Below, one piece after another: positions 1 through 11,179 of a stretch of 64,000 bases of DNA. Made by a program: the position numbers and the translations under genes. A model generated the notes under the pieces. The model was given only the letters and a program-made list of their open reading frames with translations. It had not been told where the DNA came from and ran no database searches. How positions within the stretch are numbered: the stretch's first letter is position 1; each line of letters begins with the position of its first letter. The stretch covers positions 1,989,001-2,053,000 of the forward strand of contig JAGUCH010000008.1 in assembly GCA_019096065.1 (NCBI GenBank), read 5' to 3'. The DNA is from Paracyclopina nana (taxonomy: Eukaryota; Arthropoda; Copepoda; Cyclopoida; Cyclopettidae).

Positions 1-505
1 CAGACGAGTCTCCATTGCGCGCTTGAAATGATCGAGAACTATACATAACGGATGAACGACTCCGTTGCTCGGTAAACTAAACAGGCTATTTTTAAGTATT
101 CTGTTGTACTCGGGGTTGTATTTTTAGCTAAAACGGCAGTTTCCGGAATAATAGGGACAAGCCCAATTTTTGTCTGGCTACACTGCAGCGACCAGCACGA
201 CACATCAACAAATTTTAAGGCTGGCATCATGTCAGCTTTCGTCAAATTAGTCGCCAAAACCTGCCACTTCGTCGTCCCAGAAATCTTTATAATTAATCAT
301 GACCCGCTAAAAAGTTGCTTGAACTTGAAAGTTCAGCTCAAATTTCTCCGACTGTTTCCTTAGGAGCCCAGTAACTTTTGGGCACGGGTTTTATTTCGAT
401 TTGATTGACTGAGCCATCTCTCGGTTTAGTTTCCAAACGTAAACAAAAACAAAAAACTAAGGGGCTGGGAAATTTGACGGGGGCCGCAAAAGTGAAATTG
501 TGAGC
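1..505. other. 5' flank of Enhancer of polycomb
   Basis: No coding region is supportable here. The last 80 bases before the start codon are A-rich and probably carry the 5' UTR of the following gene. Short open frames on the minus strand have no recognisable similarity. Confidence 0.5.
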
Positions 506-2304
506 ATGGCGTCGAAGCTCAACTTTCGGGCTCGCACGCTGGATGCGTCGAAGCCGATGGCCATTTACAACGTGGAGGAATTGCCCGAGCTGACCGACAT
601 GAACGCCATAAACCGGAGCGTTCCTGCTATGCCGTCAGGCATGGAAAAGGAGGAGGAGAGCGAGAAGCATCTTCAGGACATCCTGGACGCCCAGTCCAGC
701 CAAAAAGTGGACGAAGCCAAGAACTTGGTCATTCCTACGCCGGAGGTGTTCCACTCGGAAATGTGCCTCTACAAGAAGGGCTACAAGGTGCCCAGGCAGT
801 ACATCCACGTACAGCCTTTTTCTATGGACGCAGAGAAGCCAGACTACGATCTCGATGAGGAGGACGCCAACTTCGTCGAAAAAGTCCTCAAGGAGGAGAA
901 AAAGTTTGAAATCGACTACATGACATTCGAGGACATGATTGACAGGTAAGCGGCTCTCAAATTGACGTATGCTCAAACATGCTGCAAGGCTATTTCAGGC
1001 TGGAAAAGAACAGTGGACTGACAGCCGTAAGCTCGAAAGAGGCAAAATTCTTGCTGAAGGAAGACGATGACCTGATTCTGGCTGTGTACGATTACTGGGT
1101 GGATAAGCGGCTGCGACTCAAACAGCCTCTTCTCCCCACAGTGAAATCGGACAAACGTGACATAGCGCAGCAACAGCCCGCTCAAGGTTCCGGGGCGCCA
1201 GGAGCAACCCCGTCAGGAGTTGTGGCTGGAGGATCGGGCTCTGTGATTGGCAGTGCGGCCACGGCCAACATCACCAACACCAACCCCTACATCGCGTTCA
1301 GGCGGAGAACCGAGAAAATGCAGACACGTAAAAACCGCAAAAACGACGAAGCCTCGTACGAGAAAATGCTCAAACTCAGGCGGGACTTGTCACGTGCCAT
1401 CGTCCTACTAGAAATGGTCAAGCGAAGGGAAAAGACGAAGAAGGAGGCTTTGACCATGACAGCCGAAGTGTTCGAGAAACGGTTCAATGCAGGCGACTAC
1501 GACGGCAAAATCATCGCTGAGATCCAGGCGCAAAAGCCAGTGCGAGTGCTTCAGCCCACACAAAACCGATTTTTCGACAACCATTACGCAGAATCTTGGC
1601 TGGCCAATCATCACCAGCAACAGCACCACCAGCGAGGCCTGCACTATTCCAAGAAGAGCCATAAGAAGAGGAAGAAGTCGGGCAATCACGGCATCTACTC
1701 TGCTGCCAACTCCAACTACGGAACTCCATTCCAATCTGATGATGATGCTCTGACAGGCCTCTCGGCCAACAGTGATTTCGAGGACGACCCCCTCGACGCT
1801 CCATTCACGTTTCGAAGGAAAGCCAACTGCCAATATTTGGCGCCAGTTCAGGATCCCTTTGGCGAAATCGACTCTGATCAGCCAGACTTCAACGTTCTCA
1901 AGGAGTCGAGGCACAGATATAGTTACGCCTCTTTATCCACCCCCAAGCCACGGTTCCTTGGCCGCGTGCGACGTCGCGTCGGGCGAGGAGGCCGGTATTT
2001 GCTCGACAGGCTTGTAATGACTGAATTGGTCGACTGTGACAATTTGTCTAACAAGCACTTTCGCCCTGTAACACCTCCACATGCAAAGGAAGATGTGTGG
2101 GAGCTGAATTGTACCCAGTTTACCGACGTGCTCACCTTGCCCTCGAAGCCGATCCGATTTGGCCAACAGCCTAGTGCGTTCGAAAGGCAACGATCGCTGA
2201 GTAGCGCTGGCCACGTGAGGCCTGTTTCAGTTGATAGTGTCGGGGCCCAGAATGCAGCTTCGGCTTTGGTTACCAATGATCTTATGGACATATTTGGCAA
2301 ATAA
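506..2304 (+). CDS. E(Pc): Enhancer of polycomb homologue
   Basis: Subunit of the NuA4/TIP60 histone acetyltransferase complex, acting in the nucleus as a scaffold for the catalytic MYST subunit (known of the family). Two exons, 506-945 and 999-2304, joined by a 53-bp GT-AG intron, give 581 residues. The N-terminal EPL1 domain is very well conserved: it opens with ASKLNFRARTLDASKP, has GMEKEEESE and PDYDLD, continues across the splice at MIDR/LEK, and ends in a basic block RTEKMQTRKNRKND followed by KLRRDLSRA at about residues 245-275. The C-terminal E_Pc motif RRRVGRGGRYLLDR lies near residue 470. I chose the ATG at 506; a GTG two codons upstream is open but not needed. The protein is short for the family (vertebrate EPC about 800, fly about 2000 residues), mainly through lack of long low-complexity regions. 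A poly(A) signal overlaps the stop codon. Confidence 0.97.
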
Positions 2305-2305
2305 A
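2300..2305 (+). promoter_or_regulatory. poly(A) signal of E(Pc), overlapping the stop codon
   Basis: AATAAA overlaps the TAA stop (2302-2304). If used, the 3' UTR would be only a few tens of bases. Other AATAAA motifs occur further down (for example in the A-rich stretch near 2607), so this is a candidate rather than proven. Confidence 0.5.
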
Positions 2306-2865
2306 ACTCAATTCTACAAACTGCTACGCAAAGTTGGACATATTCGTAGATTTTACATTATGAAGTAAGTAGTTTCACTCAGCCTACCAAACCTCAGGTT
2401 TTACCCACTGGTACACAATAATACTACATTACAAGGAAATTCCGGGGGTCTACATAACACTTGCTAGAACTGATCGAGTGGGCAAAAACAATTGAAGTTA
2501 TTGCAAAAAGGTGAGCTCGATCAGAACAGATCTTTAGCATTCTGCAGTGTCGTGCTTCGAAAGCTTATCACGCTTCCAGAGCCTGCATGTATTTGCGTTG
2601 ATTATAAATAAACCGTGTCCGTCGGCGCGATTCGCGGTCATCAAACGTTTCAACGAGCTCAAGGCTGTGCTGTGTTACTCCTAAATTCACATTGTCAAAG
2701 AAACCATGAGAATGGACTACTGAGACGTGGGCAGTCTTGCCTCTTTTGCCTTCTTCACTTATTAAAGTTTAACATGTAAGGGTGAAGTCTAATAAGCCGT
2801 TTTTATAAGTGCAACACCCAGCAAATAGTGCACAACCCCGCACACAGTGCACCACCCTGAACACA
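2306..2865. other. intergenic, nothing recognised
   Basis: Short open frames only, with no protein-like composition. Near 2815-2875 a run of loosely repeated CACA/GTGCA words leads into the LTR-related segment. Confidence 0.4.
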
Positions 2866-3217
2866 ATGCAGCAACTTCCCAAGTTTTGTAAAAAGACTAA
2901 AACATACTTTTAAGTCATCCGTAGTTTTTTTAAGGGCTTTAGTACTCTTACAAAGAGACTGCGCACACTGATTCCCTGGACACCTCTCAACACTCAACTG
3001 TAGTTCTTCAACAGTTTACTCAGTCAACTCAACTTCTGTACAGGTTACCCCTCAGTTCCCTTTTGTATTCCTTATCAACAAGTTGATCCGATTTAATCGA
3101 CACTTTTGTACAAAGTTCTTCAACAAGACTTAGGCTATATCCGTAGAGTAAGGACGACTCTCCAGAGGACATAGTATCACTGGTTACCTTCCTTTCATGG
3201 CACCCAACGTTTCCAGT
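2866..3217 (+). mobile_element. LTR-retroelement fossil: partial LTR plus primer-binding-site remnant
   Basis: The stretch 2866-2967 is clearly related to the LTR that starts at 8244 (same order of words around the shared TAAAACATACTT and ending in a shared GCGCACA). At 3197 the same TGGCACCCAACGTTTCCAG that follows the 8244 LTR appears, resembling a lysine-tRNA primer-binding site. No coding remains follow. It is an old, incomplete copy of the same family. Confidence 0.5.
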
Positions 3218-3329
3218 CCGGTGAACCTTCCCCCATCTGTATTCCTGTGATAGAGGTATATTTGGAATTCAAACTCATTATTTCTGCGCTTTTGGCCGGT
3301 AAAAGACCTGCCCGACACGTTTTTTTTTT

Positions 3330-3891
3330 TATATGATGGAAAGCAATTTTCGCATGTATAATTCAGTTTACCAATTCGTCTCAGTTCATATTACTACACA
3401 TATATAAAACCTCTGTCGCTTTACTTTATCAAGTGACACACATTATAAAGAATTTTATAAGGTGAGTTGCTTCTCTGTTCCCATGATACAGTCAAAGAAG
3501 TAAATCCGATTGCAGAAAAAAGGAGAAAAATGCCTTGCATGGGGATCGAACCCTGAACGCTAGGATTAGAAATCCGACGCTCTACTGACTGAGCTACCAA
3601 TTCAGTTGGAAAAGTTGTTGCTAAAATTCCTTTTATTCTTCTTCTAAGCTGAGCTATGAGAAGAGTCTCTATCAGAGATACCAGACAAAACTTGCTTTAA
3701 CAGATCTTTTAGCTCCAAAAGTGCCAAATTCAATATGAACAATTTTTAATTGATTGATTAACGCTTTCAACTACTCTTGCCCTGCTGAGGGCCTCTCAAC
3801 CCAAGCCTTCAAAGTAATGGATCAGATGCTAAGTCAAGATTGCATGGTCTGGTAACTTCATTAACATTTGAAAATTACTTTCCATCATATA
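3330..3891. repeat. inverted-repeat unit around the tRNA-like sequence
   Basis: The sequence 3330-3372 and the reverse complement of 3849-3891 align well over about 40 bp, both containing TATATGATGGAAAG and a following AATTTTC. The pair encloses the tRNA-like sequence. This is the shape of a non-autonomous DNA element; no target duplication could be assigned. Confidence 0.5.
3531..3604 (-). pseudogene. tRNA-Arg(TCT)-like sequence, degenerate
   Basis: On the minus strand this reads as a tRNA: D arm with A-box word TAGCTCAGTCAGTAGAGC, anticodon loop TTTCTAA (anticodon TCT, arginine), T loop with B-box GGTTCGATCC, and a poly-T run just after the 3' end that could stop Pol III. Pairing is poor: the acceptor stem has about three mismatches, the T stem two and the anticodon stem one. 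It is therefore more likely a tRNA pseudogene or the head of a tRNA-derived SINE than a working tRNA. A covariance-model scan would decide. Confidence 0.65.
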
Positions 3892-4095
3892 AAATCGTAT
3901 ATATATGTAAACTAATTATAAAACAGGCTTACAAAATATCTGAGCTCATTTTGCAAAGTAAAAATCTCGTAGCATTACTTGGCTCTCGCAAGCTCGAGCC
4001 CGCAAAAATGCCACTCGATCTTTACTTTACAAAATTTGCTCAGCTATTTTATTAGCTTGTTTTATAAATTGTTTACATATATAAATAGATATATC
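3890..4095. repeat. AT-rich hairpin element
   Basis: Arms 3890-3963 and 4021-4095 are reverse complements at roughly 80-85% identity over about 75 bp, separated by a 57-bp loop that contains a GC-richer core. The outer ends run into ATATAT. It resembles a small MITE that lies at the right edge of the 3330-3891 inverted repeat. Confidence 0.6.
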
Positions 4096-4295
4096 TTAAG
4101 CAGTCCCCCGTTTTTACGTGGAGCGACACTAGGAGAGCTATCCCGCTTCTGGCCAGTACTTAAACGCGCTTGGAGATAGTGAGATTGATCTTCTCAGAGG
4201 ACGCAAGATACGCGTTTTCGTAGATGGGCCGTGACTTCTTTAAAAGCTACATAACAGGCTATGCGTCAGGTGAGGCCGCGTCTAAAAGCTGCGCC

Positions 4296-5464
4296 AACCG
4301 CACCAAGCGGCACTGACCCGCACCAAAACGCACCGATACGCACCAACCAAAAAACAACAACAAAAAGCAGTTAAAGCACTCCAATCAGTATAGTAGTATG
4401 CTCGAGCTAACTGGCACAACTAGCCCTGAATAAAGCCATTTTTTTCAATACTATATAATAAAGTATAACTTTTAGAGGAAATGTTCAGGTGCTAGCTAGG
4501 ATGAACTTCAAATGAAGGCAAACTTCAAGTGCAATTTCAAACCCACGCCAAGAAGTAACCTTTTTTAAAGTGGTTGCTGGTAGCATGACCTGCATTGGCT
4601 AGCCAAGAAAGAGCCATTTCTGCTCTCCTTTTGCAGTAACCACTTTGAAAAAGTTACTTCTTTGCGCGGGTTTGAAATTGCACTTGAAGTTTGGCCTCGC
4701 TACATAGTAGAGCAGAAATGGCTCTTTCTTGGCCAGCCACTGCAGTAATTTTTCTTGCAAAGGCCAAAAAGGCCAGTTGTACCGGAAAGGTCATGCTACC
4801 AGCTAACTTTTGCGCTAACCACTTTGAAAAAAGTTATTTCTTGGCACGGGCTTGAAATTGCACTTGAAGTTTGGCCTCGCTACATAGTAGAGTAGAAATG
4901 GCTTTTTCTTGGCCAGCCACTGCAGTAATTTTTCTTGCAAAGGCCAAAAAGGCCAGTTGTACCGGAAAGGTCATGCTACTAGCTAACATTTGTGGTAACC
5001 ACTTTGAAAACCGTTACTTCTTAGAACGGGCTTGAAATTGCAGTTGAAGTTTGGCTTCGCTACCTAGTCGAGTAGAAATGTCTATTTCTTGGCCAGCCAC
5101 TGCTGTAACTTATCTCGCATAGGCCAAAAAGGCCAGTTGTACCGGAAAGGTCATGCTACCAGCTAACTTTTGCGGTAACCACTTTGAAAAAAGTTACTTC
5201 TTGGCACGGGCTTGAAATTGCACTTGAAGTTTGGCCTCGCTACATAGTAGAGTAGAAATGGCTTTTTCTTGGCCAGCCACTTTTCTTGCTAAGGCCAATT
5301 TTTGCAGTAACCACTTTCAAAAGTTCATCCTAGCAGCTACATTTTATAAGCTTATTTTTGTTTTTTTTAATGGTCAGTGCTGTATGGTGCGGATCGGTGC
5401 GGATCGGCTCGGATCGGTGCGGGCCGGTGCGGGCCGGTGCGGATCTGTGCGGGCCGGTGCGGTT
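4296..5464. mobile_element. foldback element A: 10-bp-repeat termini around a 180-bp satellite
   Basis: The right end (5389-5464) is a tandem of the decamer GGTGCGGATC or GGTGCGGGCC. The left end (4296-4350) carries the inverted form (CGCACCGATA and relatives) followed by an A-rich stretch that is mirrored as T-rich on the right. Inside, 4490-4620 is the inverted copy of the sequences near 5150-5345, and between them lie about four direct copies of a 180-bp unit starting near 4630, 4810, 4990 and 5170. I see no open transposase. The target duplication is not identifiable. Confidence 0.7.
4630..5345 (+). repeat. 180-bp satellite, about 4 copies
   Basis: The word GGTAACCACTTTGAAAA recurs exactly every 180 bp (with GCAGTAACC and GCGCTAACC variants). 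Copies 2 to 4 are more alike than copy 1, and the last is truncated. This is the core of foldback element A. Confidence 0.8.
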
Positions 5465-5848
5465 ACACTATCTTGAAATTTGCTATTTATCTGTTAGCAA
5501 CAGCAGCCTGCCAAATATACTCGACTGCATAGGCAGGGATCAATTGCAAGCAAAACTTAGATTTAAATTCACAAAAATTTCAAAATATATTTATAAAACA
5601 TATTTGCTGTGATCAACTGTGTTCGGTATGATCGTCCACATTTGCTGTGTTCACTGTGATCGCCTGCAGAGTTATCAGCGGTGGTCGGAAACAACTCAAG
5701 TGGTCGTTTTTGACTTAATTTGGTCAAAAAAAATTGGTAGCCAGTGGTCGGAAAAGAGGTCAAAAAAGGACCAAAATTCCAATTTAAACTTGCACATTTT
5801 TCCTTTGGGAAACAAACTTAGATATAGAAACTTAGAAAATAAAAAATG
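5465..5848. other. spacer, weak short repeats
   Basis: Contains loosely repeated words (GGTCGGAAA, GCTGTGATC) but no coding signal. It leads directly into the minisatellite. Confidence 0.4.
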
Positions 5849-5849
5849 A

Positions 5850-8243
5850 ACCAAACAAGGCTGCAGCCAGCACAAAGTTGATCTCAATAAGGTTGAAGCC
5901 GGCAGAATGTTGGTCTCAACAAGGCTGCAGCCAGCACAAAGTTGAACCCAACAAGCCTGCAGGCAGCACGAAGATGATCTCAACAAGGCTGCAGCCTGGA
6001 CAAAGTTGATCTCAACAAGGCTGCAGCCAGTTCAAAGTTTATACCAACAAGGCTGCAGCCTGCACAAAGTTGATCTCAACAAGGCTGCAGCCAGCTCAAA
6101 GTTTATACCAACAAGGCTGCAGCCAGCACAAAGTTGATCTCAACAAGGTTGCAGCCGGCAGAATGTTGGTCTCAACCAGGCTGCAGCCAGCACAAAGTTG
6201 AACCCAACAGCAAGACTGCAGCCTGCTCAAAGTTGAACCCAACAAGGATGCAGCCGGCACAAAGTTGATCTGAACAAGGCTGCAGCAGGCACTAAGTTGA
6301 TTCCAAAATGGCTTCAGCCAGCATAAAGTTGATCTCAAAAAGGCTACAGGCGGCACAACAATTGATCTCAATAAGGCTGCAGGCGGCACAAAGATGATCT
6401 GTACAAGGCTGCTGGCAGCACAAAGTTGATCCAAACAAGGCTGCAGCCAGCACAAAGTTGATCTGAACAAGGCTGCAGCAAGCACTAAGTTGATTCCAAA
6501 ATGGCTTCAGCCAGCATAAAGTTGAACCCAACAAGCCTGCAGGCAGCATGAAGATGATCTCAACAAGGCTGCAGCCCGGACAAAGTTGATCTCAACAAGG
6601 CTGCAGCCAGTTCAAAGTTTATACCAACATGGCTGCAGCATGCACAAAGTTGATCTCAACAAGGCTGCAGCCAGTTCAAAGTTTATACCAACAAGGCTGC
6701 AGCCAGCACAAAGTTGATCTCAACAAGGCTGCAGCCAGTTCAAAGTTAATACCAACAAGGCTGCAGCCAGCACAAAGTTGAACCCAACAAGCCTGCAGGC
6801 AGCATGAAGATGATCTCAACAAGGCTGCAGCCCTGACAAAGTTGATCTCAACAAGGCTGCAGCCAGTTCAAAGTTTATACCAACAAGGCTGCAGCCTGCA
6901 CAAAGTTGATCTCAACAAGGCTGCAGCCAGTTCAAAGTTTATATCAACAAGGCTGCAGCCAGCACAAAGTTGATCTCAACAAGGTTGCAGCCGGCAGAAT
7001 GTTGGTCTCAACCAGGCTGCAGCCAGCACAAAGTTGAACCCAACAAGGATGCAGCCGGCACAAAGTTGATCTGAACAAGGCTGCAGCAGGCACTAAGTTG
7101 ATTCCAAAATGGCTTCAGCCAGCATAAAGTTGATCTCAAAAAGGCTACAGGCGGCACAACAATTGATCTCAATAAGGCTGCAGGCGGCACAAAGATGATC
7201 TATACAAGGCTGCAGGCGGCACAAAGTTGATCCAAACAAGGCTGCAGCCAGCACAAAGTTGAGATAAACAAGGCTGCAGCTGGCACAAAGTTGATCTCCA
7301 CAAGGCTGCAGCCTGCACAAAGTTGAACCCAACAAGCCTGCAGGCAGCATGAAGATGATCTCAACAAGGCTGCAGCCCGGACAAAGTTGATCTCAACAAG
7401 GCTGCAGCAAGTTCAAAGTTTATACCAACAAGGCTGCAGCCTGCACAAAGTTGATCTCAACAAGGCTGCAGCCAGCTCAAAGTTTATACCAACAAGGCTG
7501 CAGCCAGCACAAAGTTGATCTCAACAAGGCTGCAGCCGGCAGAATGTTGGTCTCAACCAGGCTGCAGCCAGCACAAAGTTGATCTCAACCAGGCTGCAGC
7601 CGGCAGAATCAATAAGGCTACAGGCGGCACAAAGATGATCTGCACAAAGCAGATCTCAATAAGGCTGCAGCCTGCTCAAAGTTGATTCCAACTAGGCTGC
7701 AGGCAGCACAAAGTTGATCTCAACAAGGCTGCAGTCAGCGCAAAGTTGATCCAAAAATGGCTGCAGCCAGCACAAAGTTGAGATAAACAAGGCTGCAGCT
7801 GGCACAAAGTTGATCTCCACAAGGCTGCAGCCTGCTCAAAGTTGATCCCAACAAGGCTGCAGCCTGCTCAAAGTTGATCTCAACAAGGCTGCAGCCAGCA
7901 CAAAGTTGATCCCAACAAGGCTGCAGCTGGCACAAAGTTTTTCTAAATATGGCTGCAGCCTGCAAAATGTTGATCTCAACAAGGCTGCAGCTGGCACAAA
8001 GTTGGACCCAACAAGGCTGCAGCTGGCACAAAGTTGGACCCAGCAAGGCTGCAGACGGCACAATTGATCTCAACAAGGCTGCAGCCTGTACAAAGTTGAT
8101 CTCAACAAGGCTGCAGCCTGTACAAAGTTGATCTCAACAAGGCTGCAGGCAGCACAAAGTTGAACCCAACAAGGCTGCAGATGGCTTAAAGTTAATCATA
8201 ACAGGGCTGCAGGCAGCACAAAGTTGATCTCAACAAGGCTGCT
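5850..8243. repeat. minisatellite of about 32 bp, roughly 75 copies
   Basis: Units of the form AACAAGGCTGCAGCC plus a variable 17-bp half (AGCACAAAGTTGATCTC and variants such as AGTTCAAAGTTTATACC) repeat for 2.4 kb. Blocks of several units recur as larger copies, for example 6240-6480 against 7040-7200, showing higher-order duplication. Long open frames here are by-products of the periodicity. The array ends exactly where the LTR at 8244 begins. Confidence 0.93.
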
Positions 8244-10937
8244 GTTGGAAAGTGTCTGAAATATCTCGCTACTGTATTTGAATATTCCCGCTCTTTGTAT
8301 ATCCCCTCCCGACCTTAGCATCATTCTCAGTCAATCAACAATGCTGCAAAACTGCTAAAACATACTTAAGTCATCCTCAGTTGTCTCAAGGACTTATAGT
8401 ATTCTTGCAGCGACACTGCGCACATGGCACCCAACGTTTCCAGGCACTATCTAAGCCCTGTTTGAAACCGCCGGTTGCAAGTATTGAATGCAGTAGCTCT
8501 TGGGGCTTGAACTGTTTGGCATAAGAAACCCCTGCTGTAAAACGCGGCATGGAAATCCTGATTCGCAAAAGCTGACGGAGATCTCATTCACTGCATCAGA
8601 AAACATGCTCACACCAAGCGGGGTCAAAATCCCGTGATTGGCGAAAGCTAGTGCCCTTACAAACGGCAACAGAAAACCCCTGCTTTAAAAAGTGGCGTTG
8701 GAAATCCCGTTTGGTGAAGGCCAACAGCGATCATACAAACGGCAACAGAAACCCCTGCTCTAACCAAGCGGGCCTGAAAAACCCGTTCGTGGTGAAAGCT
8801 AGCGATCTTACAAATGGCATCAGAAACCACTGCTCTTAGAGCGGCGTGGAAATCCCGTGGGTAATGAAAGCTTCTTTCCTTATAAACAGCATTAGAAAGC
8901 CCCTACTCTTTGAGTGGCGCTGAAATCCCGTAAGTAACGAAAGTCAGAGACTCTTATAATTAGCATTAGAAAGCCCCTACTCCTTGAGTGGTGCTAAAAT
9001 CCTGAGTACAAAGAAGCTCAAAAACCTCCAAAAACTTCCTTTCTAAACACCCTATCAAAACTTCTCTATTCTTTCTTCAGTGAACCCAACCCAGACGATC
9101 CTCAAACCTCTAAAGGATCGTCAAAAACCTATCAAATCTGTACAATTATTGACTACGTGTCATTCAAAACTTCCGATTTACAGTATATTCGTGTCTATGC
9201 GAAAATAAACTTATTTGTGATAAGAAACTAAAACTAGTCAAACTCATTCATTTTGCATTGAAATGGCTGAAAAACACCCAATAGAAAGCACTGTACTGTC
9301 AAGGCCATCAACCAGTGCTCAAACGGCCAATTGGACCAAACCCGAAAACAAGGCCGCTAAAGAAGCCTATGAAACACTCAAAACAATGGCAACAGAACTG
9401 AAATAAGCTGCTGATACCTTCGAAAGAGATCCCAATCCAGACCTGTATTCCACTCGAAAAGAGCTCCTAGAAGAAATGTTGTCAAAAAGAACTCTAAACG
9501 CTCAGGAATCTAAGGAGGCAATCAAACATGCCAAACTTGATCCCAAACAACTCAGCTGCCACCTGGGGCACATTGTCCAACTACAAAGCAGCTCTGGCAT
9601 CCTTGTCCAAAATCTAGAACTACCACAGCCACCTGCAAACATGGCGAAGGAGCTGGAGCTAACTCCTGCTCCACAAAAAACGGAAAATTTATAAACAGAT
9701 TCTACACTCTTTATTCAGACAACAACTAGAGCTCCAGGCAGAAACGGTTCCTTGGTTTCCTCTTAGCAGGCCTCACACGTCTGGGCATCGGGACAACTCT
9801 ATTTAGGTTACTAGACCAAGGACAGTTGGACAATCTAGCCAGAAACATCAACAAGCTGGGTTTCCGCCAAGACAAGATAATTCACCTCCTTGGTTAGACT
9901 AATGAAAACATCCGCTTAAACCAAGTAGACATTGCTAAACTGAAGGAAGCCTTGTCTAATGTTGCCAACCTGGTGAGCCAAAACGAGCTAGAAATAGAAG
10001 TCACTGTCCTAGCCATGCAATCTGACCACATTCTTAGCATGATTGAGAACAAGCTTGACCTATATGTCGCTGCAGCAGATGCCGGTGCCTGTCAGACTTG
10101 CCCATGGCTTACTCTCTTACGAGGAGGCTTCCAGCTCCTTAAAAGTAGTCACAAAGATGGCACACAACAAGGGCTTACAACCAATTGTTACCAATCCCCA
10201 TTACCTATACCAGCTTGAGACCTCCATTGTATTTGACGTAGACAGCTTTAACCTACTTGTCATGTGCCACAAAAAGAATCAGCCTTTCTGCGTAATGTCC
10301 CTTTATCTTGCAGACCACAATCAAGCATTAAAGACTTGTAAACTGGCAATAGGGCAGGCTACCCATTGCATTCTTCAATTCAGGAACAACCAGTTTTCTG
10401 CTTTTACTGAGGATCCGACTAACTATCAACAGACATGCAGCGATGGCACCACGAAGACTAGCCAACTACTTCACTTCCACAATTTCAAGTTAGAAGAGGG
10501 TTGCAATTATGGAGAAATTGAAATTTATAAATCATGGAAAAATAGAAATGAAAAGTAGCTATCAGCTGAGAATTGTCATAGTCAAGTTGCTTTACAAGCC
10601 CTATTTAAGTGTGAGCGCTAGACTTTGCCCTTTGCAACATTTTGAGCGACCACCAAGCTCTCAGTTAAAGAAACCTTCCACTCTCTGATAATATCCAGTC
10701 GACCTAGTTGCAATGTTGAACTTCCACACTTCAGGTTGTTTGGGGGCATAGAAATTTGAGTGGAGAAGACTATGGAAACTTTCAAATGGAATATCCCAAT
10801 TCTTCAACTTGGTCACAACCACTTGGAATGAGACGTTGATCATCATCACCATCGTTGCTGTCATCTCCTTAATTTTGGTTCTCTTGGTCTGCTCCTACAC
10901 CTTCAAGAATTTCCGCATAATGACTTTCTTCCGACAG
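8244..10937 (+). mobile_element. fossil LTR retroelement with gag-like and envelope-like remains
   Basis: A compact LTR (8244-8424, TG...CA) is followed at once by a lysine-tRNA-type primer-binding site (8425-8443), a leader made of tandem repeats of about 85 bp, a gag-like open stretch around 9264-9690, and an envelope-like region from about 9710 to 10937. The last shows a cleavage-site-like basic stretch followed by a glycine-rich hydrophobic segment, as in F-type envelope proteins of insect LTR elements, and a C-terminal membrane anchor with a short tail. No polymerase region and no 3' LTR are seen; a 15-bp satellite begins where the envelope remnant ends. It is broken in several places and looks old. 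Family: LTR element with env, Ty3/Gypsy-errantivirus-like or similar; the exact family is uncertain. Confidence 0.7.
8530..9010 (+). repeat. tandem repeat of about 85 bp in the retroelement leader, 6 copies
   Basis: Each copy contains a word like CAGAAACCCCTGCT followed some 20 bases later by GGAAATCCCG and a GAAAGC. Copies drift in sequence from left to right. It lies between the primer-binding site and the gag-like remains. Confidence 0.7.
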
Positions 10938-11145
10938 TGACAATATGCAAAAGACAATATGACATGTGACAATAAGCTATGTGACAACATGCTATGAGAC
11001 AATTTTCTATGGGACAATTTGCTATGAGACATTATGCTATGAGACATTATGCTATGAGACATTATGCTATGAGACATTATGCTATGAGACAATATGCTAC
11101 GAGACAATAAGCTATGTGACAATATGCTATGTGACAATGTGCTAA
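10938..11145 (+). repeat. 15-bp satellite, direct arm of palindrome B
   Basis: Tandem copies of GCTATGAGACAATAT and one- or two-base variants. The next block (11180 onward) is the same repeat in opposite orientation, making a head-to-head palindrome with a 35-bp centre. Confidence 0.9.
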
Positions 11146-11179
11146 CAAGGTAACAAGGCTATATTTTTTTACTAAAGCA

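Noticed and set aside
3531-3604. Functional tRNA-Arg gene
   Set aside because: Too many mismatches in acceptor and T stems; kept as a degenerate tRNA-like sequence.
5696-8131. Cysteine- and tryptophan-rich open frames on the minus strand, resembling a repeat protein
   Set aside because: These are translations of the 32-bp minisatellite; they jump frame between units and have no start, signal peptide or neighbours to support a gene.
5850-8243. CRISPR-like repeat array
   Set aside because: Eukaryotic context, variable halves fall into a few families rather than unique spacers, no cas genes; it is a minisatellite.
8443-9060. CRISPR- or IS-like direct repeats after the LTR
   Set aside because: They are diverged 85-bp tandem repeats in the leader of an LTR fossil.
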